In this document: one piece after another, positions 45,043-54,337 of the stretch
Numbering within the stretch: position 1 is the first letter of the stretch
Layout: the number at the start of each line of letters is the position of its first letter
Origin: Flavobacterium sp.
GTDB lineage: Bacteria > Bacteroidota > Bacteroidia > Flavobacteriales > Flavobacteriaceae
Direction of reading: 5' to 3'
Assembly (NCBI GenBank): GCA_016787805.1
Contig: JAEUTY010000038.1
Coordinates: 62,001 to 126,000, forward strand
Length of the DNA: 64,000 nt
Notes under the pieces: model-generated
Told to the model about the DNA's origin: nothing
Seen by the model: the letters and a program-made list of their open reading frames with translations, nothing else
The model's database searches: none
Position numbers and translations under genes: made by a program

Positions 45043-48000
45043 TGAGTTCTAACGCCTTGTTAATGCTTTTTACGTTTTCAAAAGTCAAGAGTAATCGCAG
45101 GCCGTTTTTGGTTTCTTTTTCTTTCATTTTACACAAATTACCATTTTGTTGTACAAACTGAAGTAGCTTCATGAAACGTTTGGATTGGTAAAAATCGCTT
45201 TGCTGATCGCCCACAAAATAGCCCACCATTTTACCTTGTTTTAAGACTAATTTTTCAATTCCGACTTGAGTCGCTTTCCATTTAATTCGAATGCTATTCA
45301 GTAATGCAACGGCTTCTTTTGGCAATGCTCCAAATCGGTCAATGAGTTTTTGTTCGTAGCGTTGCAATTGTGCTTCGTCTTTAATCGTGCTCAATTCGTT
45401 GTACAAATTCAATCGCTCTGAGATATTGTTGATGTATTCATCGGGAAACAACAACTCAAAATCAGTATCAATTTGCAAATCTTTGACATATTCTTTGGTT
45501 TCGATGTCGTTTTCGGTTTCGTACAAGTCTTTGAACTCGTTTTCTTTCAACTCGTCAATGGCTTCGTTCATGATTTTTTGGTAAGTTTCAAAACCAATTT
45601 CGTTGATGAAACCGCTTTGTTCACCACCTAATAAATCGCCTGCACCACGAATTTCCAAATCTTTCATGGCAATGTTAAATCCGCTTCCCAACTCACTAAA
45701 TTGTTCTAGTGCCTGAATGCGTTTTTGCGCTTCACTGGTCATCATCGAATGTGGTGGCGTAATAAAATAACAGAACGCTTTTTTGTTGCTTCGGCCCACA
45801 CGACCGCGCATTTGATGCAAATCGGACAAACCGAAATTATTAGCGTTATTGATAAAAATCGTGTTCGCATTCGGTACATCCAAACCACTTTCAATAATGG
45901 TGGTGGCGACCAAAACATCAAATTCGCCATTCATAAACGCCAACATTAAATCTTCGAGTTTTTTGCCGTCCATTTGGCCGTGACCGATACCAACACGAGC
46001 GTCGGGAACCAATCGCTGAATCATTCCAGCAACTTCTTTGATATTTTCAATGCGATTATTGATAAAAAATACTTGACCATTGCGTTGAATTTCATATGAA
46101 ATTGCATCGCGAATTAATTCTTCATTCAGTCGAACTACTTGCGATTCAATCGGATAACGATTCGGTGGTGGCGTTGTAATTACGGATAAATCGCGCGCCG
46201 CCATCAACGAAAACTGCAACGTTCTCGGAATCGGAGTTGCGGTTAATGTCAACGTATCAATGTTGGCCGCAATAGTTTTTAGTTTATCTTTTACATTTAC
46301 ACCAAACTTTTGTTCTTCATCCACAATCAGTAAACCAAGGTCTTTGAATTTCACGTCTTTATTGACCAATTGATGCGTTCCGATAATAATATCGACTTTT
46401 CCTTCGGCCAATTTTTGTAAAGTTTCGCTTTTTTGTTTGGCGGTTCTAAAACGATTCAAATAATTGACTGTGACAGGCATTTCTTTCAAACGCTCTGAAA
46501 AAGTGCGGAAATGTTGGTACGCTAAAATCGTTGTAGGAACCAAAACAGCGACTTGTTTACCATTGTCTACTGCTTTAAAAGCCGCGCGAATAGCAACTTC
46601 TGTTTTTCCAAAACCTACATCACCACACACCAAACGATCCATTGGGCGATCGCTTTCCATGTCCATTTTTACATCATTTGTTGCTGTGATTTGGTCGGGT
46701 GTATCTTCGTAAATGAACGAACTTTCCAATTCTTTTTGCAAATAACTGTCGGGGGCACAAGCGTAACCTTTTTCCAATCGGCGTTTGGCGTACAATTGAA
46801 TCAAGTTAAAAGCAATGTGTTTGACACGCGCTTTGGTCTTTTGTTTCAAGGCTTTCCACGCGCCAGAACCCAATTTGTATATCTTAGGAACTGCGCCGTC
46901 TTTGCCGTTGTATTTGGATATTTTGTGTAACGAATGAATGCTTACGTACACGATGTCGTTGTCAGCGTACACAAGTTTTATTGCTTCTTGGGTTTTGCCT
47001 TCGACTTGAATTTTTTGCAAACCACCAAATTTTCCGATGCCGTGATCGATGTGCGTCACATAATCGCCTACAGAAAGCGTAGTCAGTTCTCTCAACGTCA
47101 AGGTTTGCTTTTTCGAATAGCCGTTCTTGATGTTGAATTTGTGGTAACGCTCAAAAATTTGATGATCGGTGTAGCATGCAATTTGGTTTTCTTCGTCATA
47201 AAAACCTTGGTACAAAGGGAAAACTGTAGTTTGGTATTGCTTGCGAATGTCTTCGTGGCTTTCTGAATCTAAATCTTCGAAAATGTCATGAAAACGGTTC
47301 GCTTGACTTTCATTGGCACACAACAAATAATTTTTGATGCCATTGAAGTGATTTTCGTTGAGTTTATTGAGTAATAAATCGAATTGTTTGTTGAACGAAG
47401 GTTGCGGTTGAATGTGAAACTCGATGGTTTTATCGATTGTAAATGTGGTTCCGCTTCCGATTTCCACCACTGTAAAATCCAATGCTTTTTTGAGGAACGA
47501 TTGATGGTTGATGAACAACTCTTCAGGCTGTGCATGTTGCACGTCTTTGGAAAGTTTTTCGAAAGCTTCGCTCGCTTTGTCGAATAATTTCTCGAGTTGT
47601 GCTACAATCAAATCGGTGTTTTGCAAAAATAAAACCGTTTTTTCGTTGATGTATTGCAAGAAACTTTCGCGCGATTCGTTCAGAAATTTATTCTCAACAT
47701 TCGGGATGATACTGATTTTTTTTTGTGCTTGAAGCGACAATTGCGTTTCTACATCAAAAGTTCGAATACTATCAACTTCATTACCGAAAAACTCAATTCG
47801 GTACGGATTATCATTTGAAAAAGAAAACACGTCAACAATTCCGCCACGAACTGAAAATTCGCCAGGTTCCGATACAAAATCAACGCGTTTAAAGTTGTAT
47901 TCAAACAGAACTTCGTTGATAAAATCGATAGAAATCTGGTCGTTAACTGAAACTTTTAGTGTGTTTTTTTCGAGTTCTTTTCGGGTGACTACTTTTTCGA

Positions 48001-48385
48001 AAATCGCTTCAGGATACGAAACGATGATGGAAGGTTTTTTGCGCGAATTGATGCGGTTCAACACTTCTGCACGAAGCAATACATTGGCGTTGTCTGTTTC
48101 CTCAATTTGATACGGTCTGCGGTACGAACTTGGGTAAAAAAGTACGTCTTGGTCGTTGATTAAATTTTCTAAATCGTTGAGGTAATACGCGGCTTCTTCT
48201 TTGTCTTGAAACAATAAAAGAAAAGGTAATTCGCTCTTTTCAAAAGCCGTTTTGATGATGAATGACAACGACGATCCAGCCCAACCTTTAATTTGAAGGC
48301 GAGTATCTCTTTTTTGAATCGCATCGGCTAAAAGATTGACTTTGGCCGATTTTTCATAGACTTGAAGAATATTCGTTTTACTCAA
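45029..48385 (-). CDS. mfd: Transcription-repair coupling factor Mfd
   Basis: The 1118-residue translocase removes stalled RNA polymerase and recruits UvrA. From the N-terminus it has a UvrB-like module, an RNA-polymerase-interaction domain (around LSVGDYVTHIDHGIGKFGG), and the SF2 motor with Walker A GDVGFGKTEVA, DEEQ in VDEEQKFG, TATPIPRTLQ and a RecG-like TRG motif region, followed by the autoinhibitory C-terminus. The start is a TTG at 48385; a stop codon lies two codons upstream, and the next ATG would remove a large part of the protein. It overlaps the upstream lipoprotein gene by 8 bases. Confidence 0.96.
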   Translation of the reverse strand: MSKTNILQVYEKSAKVNLLADAIQKRDTRLQIKGWAGSSLSFIIKTAFEKSELPFLLLFQDKEEAAYYLNDLENLINDQDVLFYPSSYRRPYQIEETDNANVLLRAEVLNRINSRKKPSIIVSYPEAIFEKVVTRKELEKNTLKVSVNDQISIDFINEVLFEYNFKRVDFVSEPGEFSVRGGIVDVFSFSNDNPYRIEFFGNEVDSIRTFDVETQLSLQAQKKISIIPNVENKFLNESRESFLQYINEKTVLFLQNTDLIVAQLEKLFDKASEAFEKLSKDVQHAQPEELFINHQSFLKKALDFTVVEIGSGTTFTIDKTIEFHIQPQPSFNKQFDLLLNKLNENHFNGIKNYLLCANESQANRFHDIFEDLDSESHEDIRKQYQTTVFPLYQGFYDEENQIACYTDHQIFERYHKFNIKNGYSKKQTLTLRELTTLSVGDYVTHIDHGIGKFGGLQKIQVEGKTQEAIKLVYADNDIVYVSIHSLHKISKYNGKDGAVPKIYKLGSGAWKALKQKTKARVKHIAFNLIQLYAKRRLEKGYACAPDSYLQKELESSFIYEDTPDQITATNDVKMDMESDRPMDRLVCGDVGFGKTEVAIRAAFKAVDNGKQVAVLVPTTILAYQHFRTFSERLKEMPVTVNYLNRFRTAKQKSETLQKLAEGKVDIIIGTHQLVNKDVKFKDLGLLIVDEEQKFGVNVKDKLKTIAANIDTLTLTATPIPRTLQFSLMAARDLSVITTPPPNRYPIESQVVRLNEELIRDAISYEIQRNGQVFFINNRIENIKEVAGMIQRLVPDARVGIGHGQMDGKKLEDLMLAFMNGEFDVLVATTIIESGLDVPNANTIFINNANNFGLSDLHQMRGRVGRSNKKAFCYFITPPHSMMTSEAQKRIQALEQFSELGSGFNIAMKDLEIRGAGDLLGGEQSGFINEIGFETYQKIMNEAIDELKENEFKDLYETENDIETKEYVKDLQIDTDFELLFPDEYINNISERLNLYNELSTIKDEAQLQRYEQKLIDRFGALPKEAVALLNSIRIKWKATQVGIEKLVLKQGKMVGYFVGDQQSDFYQSKRFMKLLQFVQQNGNLCKMKEKETKNGLRLLLTFENVKSINKALELINLI

Positions 48386-48977
48386 CGCCTATCTGTTTTT
48401 GAGTCATTGTATTTGGTATCGCTCTTGTTGTATCTTGAATTCGAATTCGATCAGGTTCGCCCGCTTCTTTTGGAATTTGGCTACGACGCACAATTTCTTC
48501 CAATTGCAATTGTAAAGAAGAGATTTCTTGGTTGATTTCGGCAATGTTTTTAACCACTTTAGCATCTTGAATTTGATTTAAATTGATAAACAAATTCATT
48601 GCTTTTATTTTGGTTTCAATCACTGTAATTCGGCTGATAACTTGTGGTTTATTGAATTCGTAAGGAATATTATTCTTTAATTCGGTGGCTTTTTTGGCCA
48701 ATACTTTTGCTTTGCGTTGAAAAGCACCAATCGTACTTTTTGGCTTTTGATTGATTTCGGTTAAAAACGATCGCCATTCCATCCAATTATTGATTTTTCC
48801 TTGAACGGTTGGATCCAAAGGGCGAATGTTGAAAACCCAAGCTTTGCTGATTTTGTTAAAAATGACTTCTTTTTTCTTGGCTTCTTTTTGTTGTTCAATG
48901 AAACGAATTTTATTTTCATCTTGACACGAAAACAAAAAAAGAGCAATAAGAAGAATAACTGTCGATTGGAATTTCAT
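48378..48977 (-). CDS. Putative lipoprotein of unknown function
   Basis: The 199-residue protein has a lipobox (FLFSC, Cys 18). The mature part is charged and helical, with coiled-coil-like stretches (NKIRFIEQQKEAKKKEV and EINQEISSLQLQLEEIV). The ATG at 48977 was chosen because the nine preceding codons from 49004 do not resemble a signal peptide start. It overlaps the mfd start by 8 bases, so the two are coupled. No named family is recognised. Confidence 0.78.
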   Translation of the reverse strand: MKFQSTVILLIALFLFSCQDENKIRFIEQQKEAKKKEVIFNKISKAWVFNIRPLDPTVQGKINNWMEWRSFLTEINQKPKSTIGAFQRKAKVLAKKATELKNNIPYEFNKPQVISRITVIETKIKAMNLFINLNQIQDAKVVKNIAEINQEISSLQLQLEEIVRRSQIPKEAGEPDRIRIQDTTRAIPNTMTQKQIGVE

Positions 48978-49073
48978 TGACCAGATTTTATTGCAAAAAT
49001 ACAAAAGTAGTGGTTTTGATAAAGCGAATATGTGAAAGGTTTTATAAATTAATGATAAGTACGAAATACGAAG

Positions 49074-49106
49074 TTTGAAATTCGAATTACGAAATGGTTA
49101 TATTTG
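49074..49106 (+). promoter_or_regulatory. Bacteroidota-type promoter for the threonine dehydrogenase gene
   Basis: TTTG (49074-49077) and TATATTTG (49099-49106) are separated by 21 bases, fitting TTTG-N19-21-TAnnTTTG. The ATG at 49127 lies 20 bases further. This supports that start over the in-frame 49094. Confidence 0.65.
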
Positions 49107-49126
49107 CAACTACATACAAACAAAAC

Positions 49127-50068
49127 ATGACAACTAAAATTTTAATCATTGGTGCATGCGGACAAATAGGAACCGAACTAACCACCAAATTACGAGCCAT
49201 TTACGGGAACGAAAATGTGATTGCTTCCGACATACGAAAACTAAATAATGACATCGTTAACAACGGAATCTTTGAAGTAGTTAATGCCTTAGATTACAAT
49301 CAAATTGAACATTTAATTGAGCAATACCAAATTACTGATGTGTATTTGATGGCAGCTTTACTATCGGCAACCGCTGAAAAAAACCCTGCTTTTGCTTGGG
49401 ATTTGAACATGAATTCACTGTTTCACGTGTTGAATCTGGCGAAAGCTAAAAAAATTAAAAAGATATTTTGGCCTTCGAGTATAGCGGTTTTCGGACCTAC
49501 AACTCCACGTGAAAATACGCCACAATACACCATTATGGAACCTACAACCGTGTACGGAATTTCGAAACAAACTGGCGAGCGTTGGTGCGAATATTACCAT
49601 CATCAATACGGTGTAGATGTGCGCAGTATTCGTTACCCAGGATTAATTAGTTGGACTACCGAACCTGGAGGTGGAACAACCGATTATGCCGTTGATATTT
49701 ACCACAAAGCTTTGGAAAAAGGAAGTTTTGAGTGTTTTTTGTCGGAAGATACCAAATTACCAATGATGTACATGGACGATGCCATTCGCGCCACGGTTGA
49801 AATTATGCAAGCTGATGCGGAAGATATTAAAATTCGCTCTTCATACAACTTGGCTGGAATTAGTTTTACACCTGCCGAAATCGCTGAAGAAATCAAGAAA
49901 CACATTCCAGATTTTAGGATATCATACCAACCCGATTTCCGTCAGAAAATAGCCGATAGTTGGCCTGCAAGCATCGATGATTCATCTGCTCGACGTGATT
50001 GGAACTGGAAGCATCAATTTGAAATGGACAGCATGACACAAGTAATGTTGGACAATCTTAGAAAATAA
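49127..50068 (+). CDS. SDR-type L-threonine 3-dehydrogenase
   Basis: The 313-residue NAD-dependent enzyme has the nucleotide motif GACGQIG (residues 9-15), catalytic Y143 and K147 in YGISKQTGE, and the RYPGLISW and PMMYMDDAIRATVEIM segments. These mark the short-chain threonine dehydrogenases, which oxidise L-threonine to 2-amino-3-ketobutyrate. A related sugar-nucleotide epimerase is the alternative, but the sequence after residue 160 fits threonine dehydrogenase better. The usual partner, glycine C-acetyltransferase (kbl), is not adjacent. It has its own promoter and a likely terminator. Confidence 0.85.
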   Translation: MTTKILIIGACGQIGTELTTKLRAIYGNENVIASDIRKLNNDIVNNGIFEVVNALDYNQIEHLIEQYQITDVYLMAALLSATAEKNPAFAWDLNMNSLFHVLNLAKAKKIKKIFWPSSIAVFGPTTPRENTPQYTIMEPTTVYGISKQTGERWCEYYHHQYGVDVRSIRYPGLISWTTEPGGGTTDYAVDIYHKALEKGSFECFLSEDTKLPMMYMDDAIRATVEIMQADAEDIKIRSSYNLAGISFTPAEIAEEIKKHIPDFRISYQPDFRQKIADSWPASIDDSSARRDWNWKHQFEMDSMTQVMLDNLRK

Positions 50069-50554
50069 TTATTCTTTCAATTTAGTGATCAAAGCGTCTT
50101 CAATAGGCGCTTTTATTTTTATTACTGCGTCGGTGTTGTCGTTAGGAATGGTCATCGAAAGCACATAATGTTTGATTTTCCAAGATTTTTTTTCTTTTAC
50201 TAAAACACCACTGCCGCGGCAAATTTTCATTTGGGTGTTGAGTAATTCATCAAACCAAGCTGTTTTTCCATCTTTTGAAAAATAAATATGGCGCTCTAAA
50301 GCGGTAAAATTCCATGCCTTTCCACGGTCAAAATAAGGTTTGGCAAATTTCTGAAATGCTTTTTTATCCCAATTTTCGGTGGCGTCGGTTCCGATGAAAA
50401 TGGATTCATCACTTAATGCACCAAAATAGTTTTCAAAATTTGCCTCAGCTGCAGCCCTATGCCAATTATTTAAAACCAATTCAATACTTGCTTTATCGCT
50501 TTGCGAAAAACTCAGTATAGGAATCATTAAAAGTAAATAGAAGGTGTTTTTCAT
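50069..50554 (-). CDS. Secreted NTF2/SnoaL-like protein
   Basis: The 161-residue protein has a signal peptide (ends LSFSQ) and an NTF2-like fold: VLNNWHRAAAEANFENYFGAL at the start, FIGTDATENW in the middle, then GVLVKEKKSWKIKHYVLSM. This SnoaL_3-type domain is common in Bacteroidota exported proteins; the ligand or reaction is unknown. It converges on the threonine dehydrogenase gene with no spacer and is divergent from the eCIS operon, with 180 bases between them. No strong promoter match is evident in that gap. Confidence 0.85.
   Translation of the reverse strand: MKNTFYLLLMIPILSFSQSDKASIELVLNNWHRAAAEANFENYFGALSDESIFIGTDATENWDKKAFQKFAKPYFDRGKAWNFTALERHIYFSKDGKTAWFDELLNTQMKICRGSGVLVKEKKSWKIKHYVLSMTIPNDNTDAVIKIKAPIEDALITKLKE
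50091..50113 (+). terminator. Possible terminator after the threonine dehydrogenase gene
   Basis: AAAGCG and CGCTTT form a 6-bp stem with a loop of 11 bases, followed by TTATTTTTATT on the plus strand. It lies inside the end of the convergent NTF2-like gene. Confidence 0.45.
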
Positions 50555-50734
50555 GTTTTATTTTTTAGATAAAAGTAATGAAAAAAATGGTTTCAAAAAC
50601 AACAAATTCTGAAGGGAAAACAAGGAATAAGATAAAGGAAAAACACCTTTAAAAAATGGGTATTTTACCTTGTTATTCCGTGAGTTATATTTTGTTGATT
50701 TGAATAAGTTTAGACTATTTCCAAATCGATAAAA

Positions 50735-51400
50735 ATGGACATCAAAAACATCATAGAAAAACTAGGTAAATTAATTGATCCAACGGATGCCTTTATTGAT
50801 ATTTCTAATATTGCGACATTGAATGACGGAGATGAATTCCTGTTAAGCAAAACAGCTGTTATTTTGTCTATTATTAATATTGAAGAAGATAAAACGCTTA
50901 AAAACCAATCGTTTTATATTGCTGATTCTAATGATCAGAGTACTATTGATCGGTATACTCATCCAACAAAACATCTCATTATCTCTTTGTTGTTTAGCTC
51001 ATATAATAAAGATTTATCAAAATATTTAGACGGGATTGATAAGTTAAAAAACATCATTAATTTTTTTCAACAAAACACTTCTTTGTACTACAAAAATGAC
51101 GGAACAGAGTTAATTAGTTACACTACTTATTTAGGAAAATCAGACGTAGACAAGCAAAATTATACCAAAATCGCTTTTGAATCAGTGAGTTTAAGTATAG
51201 AACAACTAAGCCAAATGTGGTCGTATTTAGGTTCAAGATACATGCCTTCCGTATTGTTTAAAATGCGATTAATTACGGTTCAGGTTTCAACAATTGAAGA
51301 AGAGTCAGTTGTTAAAGAAGTAAACATTAACCTTTGGGAAAGCAACAAAGACGATATCACAGGTTTGTTAGAAACCAAAGTTCATCCACCAATAGAATAA
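50735..51400 (+). CDS. eCIS cap/tail terminator, DUF4255 (Pvc16-like)
   Basis: The 221-residue protein matches the DUF4255/Pvc16 N-terminal family. In contractile injection systems it caps the distal end of the tube and sheath and ends polymerisation. Recognised features are LSKTAVILSIINIEEDKTLKN near residue 42, the aromatic HLIISLLFSSYNKDLSKYL segment near 85, and QMWSYLGSRYMPSVLFKMRLITV near 160. In Photorhabdus PVC this gene is last in the operon; here it is first. The 46-base gap to the sheath gene has no promoter match, so it probably leads the transcript. Confidence 0.88.
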   Translation: MDIKNIIEKLGKLIDPTDAFIDISNIATLNDGDEFLLSKTAVILSIINIEEDKTLKNQSFYIADSNDQSTIDRYTHPTKHLIISLLFSSYNKDLSKYLDGIDKLKNIINFFQQNTSLYYKNDGTELISYTTYLGKSDVDKQNYTKIAFESVSLSIEQLSQMWSYLGSRYMPSVLFKMRLITVQVSTIEEESVVKEVNINLWESNKDDITGLLETKVHPPIE

Positions 51401-51446
51401 ATTAGAAATAATAAAAAACAATTATAAACAATAAATAAAAAAAGTC

Positions 51447-53396
51447 ATGAATGTAAGTTCTCTTAAAACACCTGGAGTATATATCAATGAGATTGATGCA
51501 TTTCCTCCTTCAATAGCCCAAGTTGCAACGGCTATTCCTGCTTTTGTAGGCTACACGGAAAAAGGACCGTCAGTTCCTACTCGAATCACCTCTTTTATGG
51601 AGTTTGAACAAACTTTTGGAGGTGCGCCATCACCAAGTTCGGTTGCGGTCGAATTGGATTCAAATTTGGTTCCAACTGACAAATGTGTGGTTCAAGAAAG
51701 TATTTATAAACTCTACAACAGCATTCGATTGTTTTATGCAAATGGTGGTGGAGTTTGTTATATCGTTTCGGTTGGAAGCTATACTACAGCAATAAGTGAT
51801 GAAAATTTGTTTATTGATGGGTTAGATTTATTACGCAAATACGACGAACCAACCTTGCTGTTGTTCCCAGATGCAATTAACCTGACAGCAACTAAATTAG
51901 GATTAGTTCAACAACAAGCTTTGTTGCAATGTTCTGACTTAATGGATCGTTTTGCTATTCTGGATGTAAAAGAAGAAAATGGATTAGTTGATGATAGTGC
52001 TGCTTTTAGAGATGCTGTCGGGAATCAAAATTTGAAATATGGAGCTTCTTATTATCCATCTTTGCAAAGTGCATATCCTTATTCTTTCCGATTTATGGAT
52101 ATTAATGGCGTTGCCGCAAATAAAGTAAATTTTAAAGGTATTTATTCAACCAATATTCCGCTGAAAGAAGCTATTGAAGAATTTGAAAAAATAGCAACTG
52201 ATTATGGAGTTGTAAATACTGCTTGGAATCCTGCTGTAGCACCTTCAGATACAGCTAATCCTAAAAAGTTACATCAAATTCCAATCGATACACATACTAA
52301 ATTAAAAACGGCCATTGATAAATGTTGGAACTTGTTAAAAGTATTGGGTAAACCATTATCTCCTACGATGACAAGTACAAAATTCAGTTTGTTTAGCCAA
52401 GATTTAGTAACTAATTTCTTGATACAACATGCTCAAAGTTTGGTTGATTTCAAAAAAGCGTATGAAATTCTTAAAAAAGTTGACGGAACAACAGATGTTG
52501 ATGATTTATCAAATTTAGATAACAATACCGATTTTTTGAGTGTTTGGGGAACAATTTCAGCTTACACAGAATCAGCTCCAAATCCATATACTGGCGCTAT
52601 TAGTGTAGCCATCCCTGTGGCAGGACCAATTCCAGCTCACAATGAACCAGATTTTGCAAAAATTCAATTGTTAGTTCAAAAACTTCATGCTTCAATTATC
52701 AATTCTATGGATAACGTGGTGAAAAGTTTGAGTGATTTTATGCTTTTTGAAGAGAATAATCTAACCTCAAGTATTCCAATTTATTCGGCTATTATTGACA
52801 AATTATCAGAGTATATGAATACTGTTCCACCATCAGGAGCAATTGCAGGAATTTATGCTCAAACTGACAAAACTAGAGGAGTTTGGAAATCACCAGCCAA
52901 TGTGAGTATCAACGGAATTGTTGGATTGACCGATGATATTAACGACGCTGACCAAGAGAACATGAACATTCACGAGACAGGAAAATCAATCAATGCATTG
53001 AGAAAATTTGTGGGTAGAGGGTTTTTGGTTTGGGGTGGAAGGACTCTAGCGGGCAACAGCAACGATTGGCGTTATGTTAATGTTCGTCGTTTAGCTAATA
53101 TGATTGAAGAATCGGCTAAAAAAGCGTGTGCTCAGTTTGTTTTCGAACCTAATGTAGCTCAAACTTGGGTGAGTGTAAAAGGAATGATAGATAATTATTT
53201 GACAACACTTTGGAATGACGGAGCTTTAGCTGGAGCCAAACCTTCTCATGCCTTTTTTGTACAAGTTGGATTAAATGAAACAATGTCAGCACAAGACATT
53301 TTAGAAGGCAGATTGATTGTTAAAATTGGCTATGCTCCATCAAGACCAGCAGAGTTCATCATTTTAGAATTCAAACAAATGCAACAAAAATCGTAA
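51447..53396 (+). CDS. eCIS contractile sheath protein
   Basis: The 649-residue sheath protomer has the N-terminal segment LKTPGVYINEIDAFPPSI and ATAIPAFVGYTEKGP of phage-tail-sheath proteins. The conserved C-terminal sheath core starts at VWKSPANVSINGIVGL and runs through VWGGRTLAGNSNDWRYVNVRR to QDILEGRLIVKIGYAPSRPAEFI, the strand-exchange end. PVC/Afp encode several sheath proteins. Here one gene is present, with a long middle insertion (about residues 240-470), probably exposed on the outside of the sheath. It follows the cap gene and precedes the tube genes. Confidence 0.95.
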   Translation: MNVSSLKTPGVYINEIDAFPPSIAQVATAIPAFVGYTEKGPSVPTRITSFMEFEQTFGGAPSPSSVAVELDSNLVPTDKCVVQESIYKLYNSIRLFYANGGGVCYIVSVGSYTTAISDENLFIDGLDLLRKYDEPTLLLFPDAINLTATKLGLVQQQALLQCSDLMDRFAILDVKEENGLVDDSAAFRDAVGNQNLKYGASYYPSLQSAYPYSFRFMDINGVAANKVNFKGIYSTNIPLKEAIEEFEKIATDYGVVNTAWNPAVAPSDTANPKKLHQIPIDTHTKLKTAIDKCWNLLKVLGKPLSPTMTSTKFSLFSQDLVTNFLIQHAQSLVDFKKAYEILKKVDGTTDVDDLSNLDNNTDFLSVWGTISAYTESAPNPYTGAISVAIPVAGPIPAHNEPDFAKIQLLVQKLHASIINSMDNVVKSLSDFMLFEENNLTSSIPIYSAIIDKLSEYMNTVPPSGAIAGIYAQTDKTRGVWKSPANVSINGIVGLTDDINDADQENMNIHETGKSINALRKFVGRGFLVWGGRTLAGNSNDWRYVNVRRLANMIEESAKKACAQFVFEPNVAQTWVSVKGMIDNYLTTLWNDGALAGAKPSHAFFVQVGLNETMSAQDILEGRLIVKIGYAPSRPAEFIILEFKQMQQKS

Positions 53397-53427
53397 TCAA
53401 ATTTATTAATTTTTAAAAAATATAGTC

Positions 53428-53868
53428 ATGCCAAATATTGATTTTCCACTACCAAAGTTCCATTTCAGTGTAAACTGGGGCGGAAGTAAAATAGCCTTTA
53501 CAGAAGTTTCAGGCTTGAATAAAGAAATGGATGTTATAGAACATCGAGTAGGTTCGAGCCCAGAGTTCTTCAAAAAACAATATCCCGGATTACAAAAAAA
53601 TGGAAGAATTACTTTAAAAAGAGGTGTTTTTGTCAACGACAATGAGTTTTTTCAATGGTACAATACGGTTGCTCAAAATACTGTAGAAAAGCGAACAATA
53701 ATTATTTCTTTACTAGACGAAAATCACCAGCCAAAAGTAGTTTGGACGGTAAAAGATTGTTTTATAGTGTCTTTAAAATGTACAGATTTAAAATCAGACG
53801 CCAACGAAGCTGCAATCGATACAGTTGAAATTGCAAATCACGGATTTACTATCGAATACAAATCATAG
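53428..53868 (+). CDS. eCIS inner tube protein (gp19-like)
   Basis: The 146-residue protein is a gp19/Hcp-type tube subunit: FHFSVNWGGSKIAFTEVSGL at the N-terminus, HRVGSSPEFFKKQYPGLQKNG, then RGVFVNDNEFFQWYNT and a C-terminal strand ending GFTIEYKS. Hexamers stack to form the tube that carries cargo. It has a clear paralogue immediately downstream. It lies 31 bases after the sheath gene. This copy is most like the main shaft protein (Pvc1 type). Confidence 0.93.
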   Translation: MPNIDFPLPKFHFSVNWGGSKIAFTEVSGLNKEMDVIEHRVGSSPEFFKKQYPGLQKNGRITLKRGVFVNDNEFFQWYNTVAQNTVEKRTIIISLLDENHQPKVVWTVKDCFIVSLKCTDLKSDANEAAIDTVEIANHGFTIEYKS

Positions 53869-53873
53869 TCACC

Positions 53874-54332
53874 ATGCCAAGTAATGATCCCATAGTAGGT
53901 TTTCACTTTTCTGTAGTGTTTGAATTGTTACCTCAATTTTCGATTGACACCAAGTTCCAAAGTGTTAACGGATTAAAAGTAACTATGGAAACCGAATCCT
54001 ACACAGAAGGTGGGCAAAATAAATTCAAGCACAATTTACCATTGCGTTCGGGCTACCAAGATTTAGTCTTAAAAAGAGGGTTAACATCGGATATCTCAGC
54101 TCTTTCTATGTGGTGCAATCAGGCTTTGGAGAATTATATTTTTTACCCTGCCAATTTAGTGGTTTCATTACTCAATGAAGACGGAATTCCTATAAAGGCA
54201 TGGTATGTTTCACATGCCATTCCTTTAAGCTATGAGTTTAGTGATTTTAACGCCGAAGAAAACAAAATTGTTATTGAAACGGTAACCTTGAAATACAACT
54301 TTTTTAAAGAAATACCAATCCCTAGTTTCTAA
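53874..54332 (+). CDS. eCIS tube initiator (second gp19-like protein)
   Basis: The 152-residue protein is a second tube-fold protein (IVGFHFSVVFELLPQF, FQSVNGLKVTMETESYTEGGQNKF, LRSGYQDLVLKRGLTSD) only distantly similar to the previous one. In Afp/PVC the corresponding Pvc5 protein forms the first tube layer on the spike; that role is inferred by position, before the DUF5908 and adaptor genes. It begins 5 bases after the previous stop. Confidence 0.88.
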   Translation: MPSNDPIVGFHFSVVFELLPQFSIDTKFQSVNGLKVTMETESYTEGGQNKFKHNLPLRSGYQDLVLKRGLTSDISALSMWCNQALENYIFYPANLVVSLLNEDGIPIKAWYVSHAIPLSYEFSDFNAEENKIVIETVTLKYNFFKEIPIPSF

Positions 54333-54337
54333 AGATT

